DNA from: Methylorubrum populi
GTDB taxonomy: Bacteria > Pseudomonadota > Alphaproteobacteria > Rhizobiales > Beijerinckiaceae
Length of the DNA stretch: 64,000 nt
Direction: 5' to 3'
NCBI GenBank assembly: GCA_036946625.1
Contig: JAQIIU010000003.1
Coordinates: 2,390,273-2,454,272, forward strand
Shown: one piece after another, positions 57,998-64,000 of the stretch
How positions within the stretch are numbered: position 1 is the first letter of the stretch
Layout: every line of letters begins with the position of its first letter
Notes under the pieces: model-generated
Database searches by the model: none
Told to the model about the DNA's origin: nothing
What the model saw: only the letters and a program-made list of their open reading frames with translations
Program-made: the position numbers and the translations under genes

Positions 57998-58603
57998 ATG
58001 GCCGATCCTGCGCAGCGTCTGATGACGCCGGACGCGTTTTTCGCGTGGCAGCTCCACCAGGACGAGCGCTACGAACTCGTCGACGGCGTTCCGATCCTGC
58101 GCCATCGGATGATGACGGGCAGCAGCCCGCAGCACGACCGAGCCACCGTCAACATCATCGCTTCGCTGCATGCACAATTGCGTGGCTCGGGCTGCCGGCC
58201 GACGACGGCAGACATCGCGATCCGAACCGGCATTCGCGATCTGCGACGCCCCGACGTGATGGTCGAGTGCGCCGAACTCGTCCGTGACACCGACGAGGCC
58301 CGCGAACCGCGGCTGGTCGTCGAGGTCGCCTCCCCCTCGACGAGTGCCGTCGACCGAACGCGCAAGCTGGAGGAGTACAAGCGCCATCCCACTCTGCGCT
58401 GCATCCTCCTCGTCGAGACAATCCTGCCGCAGGTTCTTCTCTATCGCCGCAACGACGAGGGCTGGGCGATCGAGACGTTCGACGGTCTCGAGACGATCGT
58501 CGATCTGCCCGAGATCGGTGCGCGGCTGACGCTGTCGGACATCTACGACGGATTGACGTTCGGACCGCGCTGGGACCCGGCCGCCCCCTCGCCGGAGGGC
58601 TGA
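57998..58603 (+). CDS. Uma2-family restriction endonuclease-like protein
   Basis: 201 aa PD-(D/E)xK-fold protein (DUF820/Uma2). Visible motifs: MTPDAFFAWQLHQDERYELV (YELVDG box), RPDVMVEC and LVVEVASPSTSAVDR, the metal-binding Asp and Glu. The function of the family is unresolved; it is widespread and mobile. GGAGG lies 5 nt before ATG 57998, deciding the start. It is the only plus-strand gene within the suf cluster. Confidence 0.88.
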   Translation: MADPAQRLMTPDAFFAWQLHQDERYELVDGVPILRHRMMTGSSPQHDRATVNIIASLHAQLRGSGCRPTTADIAIRTGIRDLRRPDVMVECAELVRDTDEAREPRLVVEVASPSTSAVDRTRKLEEYKRHPTLRCILLVETILPQVLLYRRNDEGWAIETFDGLETIVDLPEIGARLTLSDIYDGLTFGPRWDPAAPSPEG

Positions 58604-58609
58604 ATCCTG

Positions 58610-58637
58610 CCGACCTTGCGGGGGGACGCAAGGTCGG
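58610..58637. terminator. Hairpin between convergent uma2 and sufT
   Basis: Perfect 11-bp stem CCGACCTTGCG/CGCAAGGTCGG with a 6-nt loop, 6 nt after the uma2 stop. There is no T-run; convergent position suggests a shared transcript end. Confidence 0.55.
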
Positions 58638-58653
58638 TCGATTGGATCGTCCC

Positions 58654-59037
58654 TCACCACATGTCCAGCGCGACGCGGGCCTCGTCGGACATCCGGCTCT
58701 GGTCCCACGGCGGGTCGAACACCATCGTCACTTGGCAGGACTGAACGCCCGGCACCGCCGAGACCGCGTTCTCGACCCAGCCCGGCATCTCGCCGGCCAC
58801 GGGACAGCCCGGGGCGGTCAGCGTCATGTCGATCAGCACGCGCCGGTCGTCCTCGATCTGCACCCGGTAGATCAGGCCGAGTTCGTAGATGTCGGCGGGG
58901 ATCTCGGGATCGTAGACGGATTTCAGCGCGACGACGATCTCGTCCGTCAGGCGGTCGATCTCTTCCGCGGGGATCGCGGAAGCGGCCGCGAGGGCGGGGG
59001 TGTTGGTGCCGCCGGTGATGGTGGCGTCGGTGCTCAT
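58654..59037 (-). CDS. sufT: SUF-system protein SufT (MIP18/DUF59 family)
   Basis: 127 aa. DUF59 core with VYDPEIPADIYELGLIYRV, LTAPGCPVAGEMPG containing the conserved Cys, and VFDPPWDQSRMSDEAR. Involved in Fe-S protein maturation. Transcribed after sufS with 53 bp between. Confidence 0.92.
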   Translation of the reverse strand: MSTDATITGGTNTPALAAASAIPAEEIDRLTDEIVVALKSVYDPEIPADIYELGLIYRVQIEDDRRVLIDMTLTAPGCPVAGEMPGWVENAVSAVPGVQSCQVTMVFDPPWDQSRMSDEARVALDMW

Positions 59038-59090
59038 CGGATCACTCCTTCCGGCCCCCCGCGTCCGGCGGCCGAAACTCCTTCAAGAAC

Positions 59091-60347
59091 TTACGCGAAC
59101 AACATCTCGGCCTTGGCCAAAGCCTCGGCGAGCGCGTCGATCTCGTGGATCGTATTATACAGGCCGAACGAGGCGCGACAGGTGGAGGTGACGCCGAAGC
59201 GGTTCAGAAGCGGCATGGCGCAGTGGGTGCCCGCGCGCACGGCCACGCCCTGACGGTCGATCACCGTGGCGATGTCGTGGGCATGCGCGCCCTTCATCGC
59301 GAAGGCGATGACGCCGCCCTTGCCCCGGGCCGTGCCGATCAGCTTCAGCGCGTTCATCGCACCGAGCCGCTCCTGCGCGTAAGCCGTCAGCCCGGCCTCG
59401 TGCGCGGCGATCCTGTCGCGCCCCACCGTCATCATGAACTCCAGGGCGGCGCCGAGGCCGACCGCCTCGACGATGGCCGGGGTGCCGGCCTCGAAGCGGT
59501 GCGGCGGGTCGTTGTAGGTGATCGCGTCCTGCGTGACGGTGTGGATCATCTCGCCGCCGCCCTGGTAGGGGGGCAGCCGCTCCAGCCACTCCTTCTTGCC
59601 GTAGAGCACGCCGATGCCGGTCGGCCCGTAGACCTTGTGGCCGGTGAAGACGAAGAAGTCGCAATCGAGCGCCCGCACGTCGATGGGGCGGTGGACGGCG
59701 CTCTGAGCCCCGTCGAGCAGCACCGGCACACCGTGGGCGTGGGCGATTGCCACGATGTCTTCCGCCGGCGTCACCGTGCCGAGCACGTTCGACATGTGGG
59801 TGAGCGCCACCATCCTGGTGCGCGGACTGAACAGCTTTTCGTATTCCTCGACGAGGAAGTTGCCCTCGTCATCGACCGGCGCCCACTTGATCACCGCCCC
59901 GCGCCGCTCGCGCAGGAAATGCCAGGGGACGATGTTGGAGTGGTGCTCCATGATCGAGAGGATGATCTCGTCCCCCTCCCCGATCAGCCCGGCCCAACCC
60001 ATGGAGGAGGCGACGAGGTTGTAGGCCTCCGTCGCGTTGCGGGTGAAGACGATCTCGTCGGTGGAAGCCGCGTTGAGGAACTGGCGCGTGGTCTCGCGCG
60101 CGCCCTCGAAGCCTTCGGTGGCGGCATTGGCCATGTAGTGCAGGCCGCGGTGGACGTTGGCGTAGCCCGTCTCCATGCAGGAGACCATGGCGTCGACGAC
60201 CGCCTTGGGCTTCTGCGCCGAGGCGGCGTTGTCGAGGTAGACCAGCGGCTTGCCGTAGACCTTTTCCGAGAGGATCGGGAATTCCTTTCGAATTGCCTCG
60301 ACGTCGTAGCTCATGGTGCCTCGATCGGTGCGCAGTGGTGCGTTCAT
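59091..60347 (-). CDS. sufS: Cysteine desulfurase SufS
   Basis: 418 aa PLP enzyme that supplies sulfur for Fe-S clusters. PLP lysine in FVFTGHKVYGPTG, the catalytic Cys in VRAGTHCAMPLL, and IMEHHSNIVPWHFL are all present. Start at ATG 60347 (MNAPLRTDRG), overlapping the previous stop by 4 bp; ATG 60314 is an alternative. No sufE is seen in the window. Confidence 0.96.
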   Translation of the reverse strand: MNAPLRTDRGTMSYDVEAIRKEFPILSEKVYGKPLVYLDNAASAQKPKAVVDAMVSCMETGYANVHRGLHYMANAATEGFEGARETTRQFLNAASTDEIVFTRNATEAYNLVASSMGWAGLIGEGDEIILSIMEHHSNIVPWHFLRERRGAVIKWAPVDDEGNFLVEEYEKLFSPRTRMVALTHMSNVLGTVTPAEDIVAIAHAHGVPVLLDGAQSAVHRPIDVRALDCDFFVFTGHKVYGPTGIGVLYGKKEWLERLPPYQGGGEMIHTVTQDAITYNDPPHRFEAGTPAIVEAVGLGAALEFMMTVGRDRIAAHEAGLTAYAQERLGAMNALKLIGTARGKGGVIAFAMKGAHAHDIATVIDRQGVAVRAGTHCAMPLLNRFGVTSTCRASFGLYNTIHEIDALAEALAKAEMLFA

Positions 60348-60994
60348 GGCGTCGCTCCGTCGGCAAGTCCCGCGAAGTCGTCGTGGATCAGCGTCCCGTA
60401 GAGGCCAGCGATGGCTGCCGCGATCACGACGGATGCGAGAACCGTCGCGCCCAGTGCGAGGCCGGTGCCGGCGCGGGCATCGAGACCCGTGGCTTCGGAC
60501 AGGCAGAGGCCGGCATAGGCCGTCCACAGGCCTAGCATCAGAACCCCGCCGACGGTCTCGAACCCGGCGAGGGAGGCCACCAGACCGGTGGCGAGGATCG
60601 GGAGCGTCGAGACCCAGCTCGCGACCGCGACCGCCGTGCGCAGGGCCGCGAACGCGGGCTTGGCGGGACTCGGCCGCGTGAACAGCCACAGCGTTCCGGC
60701 CACCCCGCCGTAGAAGAGCGGCAGAACCGCGAGGAGGCAGACGCTCCACAGGGCGACCTCCCCGAGTGAGGCCGCAAGGGTCGCCCTGTTCGCCGCCTGC
60801 GCGGCGACGAAACGCGGAAAGCCGTCCTCGGCCGGATCCGCCAGCACGACGATGGCGCCGGACAGGATGACGAGGCCAAGCCGCCGCCCCTCGCCGATCG
60901 TCCTTCCGGCCTCGCGCATCGCCGCCCGCGGCGATCGCCAGCCGAGCGCCAGATGGCGCCCGGCCGTCGCAGCGTCGGAGCGGTCTCCGCTCAC
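60344..60994 (-). CDS. Membrane protein inside the suf operon (Yip1-like)
   Basis: About 216 aa with five hydrophobic segments (LGLVILSGAIVVLAD, LWSVCLLAVLPLFYGG, ASWVSTLPILATGLV, GVLMLGLWTAYAGL, TVLASVVIAAAIAGLYG). The layout recalls Yip1-domain proteins. Start at GTG 60994, giving a 4-bp overlap with sufD; ATG 61012 would overlap by 22 bp. It is coupled at both ends to sufD and sufS. Not a standard Suf component. Confidence 0.7.
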   Translation of the reverse strand: MSGDRSDAATAGRHLALGWRSPRAAMREAGRTIGEGRRLGLVILSGAIVVLADPAEDGFPRFVAAQAANRATLAASLGEVALWSVCLLAVLPLFYGGVAGTLWLFTRPSPAKPAFAALRTAVAVASWVSTLPILATGLVASLAGFETVGGVLMLGLWTAYAGLCLSEATGLDARAGTGLALGATVLASVVIAAAIAGLYGTLIHDDFAGLADGATP

Positions 60995-62316
60995 CCCCGT
61001 GCCGCCAGCCACGCCTCGATCCCGCCGATCAGCGCGTCGCGCGCGCCCTCGTGCGTGACCGATTCCACCGCCTCGCCGACGAAGGCCTGGACCAGCAGGC
61101 TCTCGGCGGCGGCGCGCGGCAGGCCGCGGGCCATGAGGTAGAACAGCAGATCCTCGTCCGGCGCGCCGCAGGTGGCACCATGGCCGCAGGCCACGTCGTC
61201 GGCGAAGATCTCCAGTTCCGGCTTGTTCATCATCTGACCGTCGTCGGCCAGCAGCAGGCAGTCGGACTTCATCTTGCCGTCGGTCTGCTGCGCGACCTGC
61301 CGGACGATGATCTTGCCCTGGAACACGCCGGTGGAATCGCCGTCGATCACCGTCTTGAACATCTCGCGGCCCACGCCCCCGGTCGCCGCGTGGTCGGCGA
61401 GCAGGGTCGAGTCCGCGAGCTGGCCGTGGCCGAGCAGCGCCGCGCCGTTGACCACGGCGTCGGCGTCCTCGCCCGCGACGTGCAGGTAGATCTGATGGCG
61501 CGAGAGCCTGGCGCCGGTGACGAGGTTGACGGTCTCGAGTCGCGCCCGGGCGTCGAGCCGCACCGAGAGCGTCGAGAGGGCGATGGCCGCATCCCCCTCC
61601 CGGTTGAGCCGGGTGTGGCGGAAGGCGGCCTCGTCACCGATGCGCACGTCGAGGGCGTCGTTGGGCTGGTAGGTCAGCCCGGCCGGGCCCTCGTGGCTCT
61701 CGAGCAGGAAGAACTCGGACGCCGCGCCGAGTTCGACCAGCACGCGGGTCGCGGTCGAGAACGCGGCTCCGCCGGTGCCGACGAAGCGCAGGTGCACCGG
61801 AACCTGCGGCTTGGCACCGGGGGCGACCGAGATCAGCGCGCCGTCCGCCAGGAAGGCGGTGTTGAGCTGATAGATCGGGTTCTCGCGCACCTGCTCGACG
61901 GGGGCGAGCAGCTTCAGGCGGGCATCGCCCTGCGCAAGCGCTTCGTTGAGCGGCGTGACCGTCACGCCCTCGGGCAGGCGGCCGAGATCGGACAGCGCGG
62001 CCACGAGATGGCCGTTGACGAAGGTCAGGCGCGCGGCCTCGATCTCGTCGAAGCCCGTCGCACCGGCAACCGCGGCCTTGGCCGCATCCTCGGACGGCGC
62101 CTCGGCGGGCGGGGCGGCCTCCGTGATGGCGGCGCGCAGGTCCGTGTACTTGAACGCCTCGACCCGGCGGCTCGGCAGGCCGGTCGCCTCGAAGAAGCGG
62201 AACGCCTCCTCGCGGCTGATCGCCTGCTCGGTGGCGAAGCTTTTCCGCGCGGACTCGAAGAGTTTGGAGAGGCCGGCCTCGGCGGGGGAGCGGAGATTGG
62301 TGACGTCGGCCATCAC
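60991..62316 (-). CDS. sufD: Fe-S assembly protein SufD
   Basis: 441 aa scaffold partner in SufBC2D. Typical C-terminal motifs: VFQGKIIVRQVAQQTDGKM, LEIFADDVACGHGATCGAPD and FYLMARGLPRAAAESLLV. It starts with GTG/ATG at 62316/62313 overlapping the sufC stop. Confidence 0.95.
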   Translation of the reverse strand: MMADVTNLRSPAEAGLSKLFESARKSFATEQAISREEAFRFFEATGLPSRRVEAFKYTDLRAAITEAAPPAEAPSEDAAKAAVAGATGFDEIEAARLTFVNGHLVAALSDLGRLPEGVTVTPLNEALAQGDARLKLLAPVEQVRENPIYQLNTAFLADGALISVAPGAKPQVPVHLRFVGTGGAAFSTATRVLVELGAASEFFLLESHEGPAGLTYQPNDALDVRIGDEAAFRHTRLNREGDAAIALSTLSVRLDARARLETVNLVTGARLSRHQIYLHVAGEDADAVVNGAALLGHGQLADSTLLADHAATGGVGREMFKTVIDGDSTGVFQGKIIVRQVAQQTDGKMKSDCLLLADDGQMMNKPELEIFADDVACGHGATCGAPDEDLLFYLMARGLPRAAAESLLVQAFVGEAVESVTHEGARDALIGGIEAWLAARG

Positions 62317-63065
62317 GCAGCCTCGCTCGCGCGGTACTCGGCGTAGCCGCTGGCCTCGAGTTCGAGCGCCAGTTCCTTGCCGCCGGTCTTCACGATCCGG
62401 CCCTTCGACATGACGTGCACGGTGTCGGGCACGATGTGGTTGAGGAGCCGCTGGTAGTGGGTGATGACGAGGAACGAGCGTCCTTCGGCGCGCAGCGCGT
62501 TCACCCCCTCGGAGACGATGCGCAGGGCATCGATGTCGAGGCCGGAATCGGTCTCGTCGAGGACGCAGAACTTCGGGGCCAGCAGCGCCATCTGGAGGAT
62601 CTCCATGCGCTTCTTCTCACCACCCGAGAAGCCGACGTTGAGCGCGCGCTTGAGCATCTCCTTGTCGATCTCGAGCTTGTCGGCCGCCGCGTTCACCGCG
62701 CGGATGAAATCGGGGGTCGAGAGTTCGTCCTCGCCCCGCGCCTTGCGCTGTGCGTTGAGGCAGGCCTTGAGGAAGGTCATGGTGCCGACGCCCGGGATCT
62801 CCAGCGGGTACTGGAAGGCCAGGAAGATGCCGGCGGCCGCGCGCGCGTCGGCCTCCATCTCCAGCACGTTCTGCCCGTCGAGCAGGATCTCGCCGTCGAG
62901 GACCTCGTAGTCCTCCTTGCCGGCGATGACGTAGGAGAGCGTCGACTTGCCGGACCCGTTCGGGCCCATGATCGCGGCGACCTCGCCGTCGTTCACGGTG
63001 AGGTTCAGGCCGTTGAGGATGCGGTTGTCCTCGATCTGCACGACGAGGTTTTTGATTTCGAGCAT
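62313..63065 (-). CDS. sufC: Fe-S assembly ATPase SufC
   Basis: 250 aa ABC-type ATPase of SufBC2D. Walker A GPNGSGKST, signature FSGGEKKRMEI, Walker B CVLDETDSGLD. Coupled to sufD by overlap; 12 bp after the preceding low-GC orf. Confidence 0.97.
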   Translation of the reverse strand: MLEIKNLVVQIEDNRILNGLNLTVNDGEVAAIMGPNGSGKSTLSYVIAGKEDYEVLDGEILLDGQNVLEMEADARAAAGIFLAFQYPLEIPGVGTMTFLKACLNAQRKARGEDELSTPDFIRAVNAAADKLEIDKEMLKRALNVGFSGGEKKRMEILQMALLAPKFCVLDETDSGLDIDALRIVSEGVNALRAEGRSFLVITHYQRLLNHIVPDTVHVMSKGRIVKTGGKELALELEASGYAEYRASEAA

Positions 63066-63077
63066 TTTTGGAACGTC

Positions 63078-63494
63078 CTAATTTGACATCCATCCACCAC
63101 GGGACGGCCTACGCCTTGTAGCCAAGCGTGCTTTGCGTTCGGCCTCGTTACGGGCGAGAATCGCTTTAGCCACCATTTTACCAAGCTCTTCAATGCACCC
63201 CTCAGCATCACCACTGAACGATTGCGATTGTGAGCCGACTTTTATCTTGAATTCATCGCCTGACGCAGCAGGAGAAATCTTTGCAAACTCATTCTCACCG
63301 AACATGAGAAATAGCTCTCCCTCCCTCACGATGGGCGAGAGATGATTCTCATGGAGGCGAGATGAACTGGCATTAAGGATATCGAAAAGGATGCCGACCT
63401 GTGCTCGCTTGGCTTCTGCATCCCGCTGCCGAGCAGTATTTTCAGCATCTTGCTCGGCACGAAATGCGTCGAAACCTTTGTCAAAGGCAGCCAT
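63078..63494 (-). CDS. Unknown protein between sufB and sufC
   Basis: 138 aa: charged helical start (MAAFDKGFDAFRAEQDAENT), a middle rich in beta-type sequence (GELFLMFGENEFAKISPAAS), and a basic C-terminus (RRRPSRGGWMSN). Markedly lower GC than the suf genes on both sides. It fits tightly, 11 bp after sufB and 12 bp before sufC. No domain recognised; looks like an acquired gene inserted without breaking operon spacing. Confidence 0.7.
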   Translation of the reverse strand: MAAFDKGFDAFRAEQDAENTARQRDAEAKRAQVGILFDILNASSSRLHENHLSPIVREGELFLMFGENEFAKISPAASGDEFKIKVGSQSQSFSGDAEGCIEELGKMVAKAILARNEAERKARLATRRRPSRGGWMSN

Positions 63495-63505
63495 CCAAAT
63501 CCTCC

Positions 63506-64000
63506 CTATCCAACACTGCCCTCAAGGCTGATCGAGATCAGCTTCTGGGCCTCCACCGCGAACTCCATCGGCAGTTGCTGTAGCACGTCGCGGACGAAGC
63601 CGTTGACGATGAGGGCGGTCGCCTCCTCCTCGGAGAGGCCGCGCTGCTGGCAGTAGAATTTTTGCTCTTCGGAGATCTTCGAAGTCGTTGCTTCGTGCTC
63701 GAACACCGCGCTCGCGTTCTTCGACTCGATGTAGGGCACGGTGTGCGCGCCGCACCGGTCGCCGATCAGCAGGCTGTCGCAGTTGGTGAAGTTGCGGGCG
63801 TTCTTGGCTCGTCTGTGGGCCGAGACGAGGCCCCGGTAGGTGTTCTGCGATCGCCCCGCCGAGATGCCCTTCGAGATGATCCGGCTGGTGGTGTTCTTGC
63901 CCCAGATGGATCATCTTGGTGCCGGAATCGACCTGCTGCATGCCGTTCGACACCGCGATCGAGTAGAATTCTCCGCGCGAGTCGTCGCCCCCGGAGGATA
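63506..64000 (-). pseudogene. sufB: SufB, C-terminal part, with a single-base frameshift
   Basis: The N-terminal part lies beyond the window edge. From the edge to about 63903 the frame reads GDDSRGEFYSIAVSNGMQQV and on to KMIHLG; from about 63897 to 63506 the next frame continues with the expected RIISKGISAG, CDSLLIGDRCGAHTVPYIES and SISLEGSVG. One extra base in a run of four C (63900-63903 on the plus strand) explains the break. SufB is the essential Fe-S scaffold, so a sequencing error is likely; a real mutation cannot be excluded. Confidence 0.85.

Overview
The window looks like chromosomal DNA of a high-GC alphaproteobacterium of the Rhizobiales, most likely Methylobacterium/Methylorubrum. 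Reasons: very GC-rich codon use; the gene order ftsK-lolA-xth; a B12/radical-SAM hopanoid methylase of the HpnP type; Omp25-like and OprO/P-like outer-membrane proteins; a SUF Fe-S operon with sufT; and abundant interspersed palindromic repeats. No database search was possible, so the genus is an inference.

Layout. 1-8 kb: nadE facing a soluble FtsK-type translocase, a LolA carrier and exonuclease III. 8-15 kb: an amino-acid permease ending inside a hairpin array, rpsO-pnp with clear terminators, small membrane proteins, a RidA protein coupled to an orphan polyamine-binding protein. 15.5-16.7 kb: an IS110-type element that appears to sit inside a copy of a dispersed repeat. 16.8-27.1 kb: rplJ-rplL-rpoB-rpoC (minus strand) with its own promoter. 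27-37.7 kb: porin, hpnP-like methylase, a junkyard of repeats and a diguanylate-cyclase fragment, FadL, FAH-family hydrolase, bioB and aspS. 37.9-38.9 kb: a low-GC VbhA-like antitoxin/Fic toxin pair. 39-43.9 kb: glycosyltransferase-acyltransferase pair and a complete ferredoxin/reductase/P450 operon. 44.1-46.7 kb: tRNA-Trp, secE, nusG, rplK, rplA (minus strand), the other half of the usual rpo ribosomal cluster, here about 17.5 kb from rplJ. 47-53.6 kb: RNA ligase-like phosphodiesterase, arylesterase, a YbbA-type ABC ATPase without its permease, and a run of small alphaproteobacterial proteins ending with an Omp25-like protein. 54-57.2 kb: RhlE-type helicase and a GGDEF cyclase. 57.4-64 kb: sufB(partial, frameshifted)-orf-sufC-sufD-orf-sufS-sufT-[uma2, opposite strand]-sufA.

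The genes are mostly housekeeping: transcription and translation machinery, NAD, biotin, Fe-S clusters, RNA decay and DNA segregation. Accessory material is confined to the IS110 element, the Fic module, the Uma2 gene, the low-GC orf between sufB and sufC, and the intergenic repeat clusters. The points most worth following up are the candidate IS110 bridge RNA with target- and end-matching segments, the Fic/antitoxin pair with a C-terminal membrane tail, the additions to the suf operon, and the split of the rpo/ribosomal cluster.
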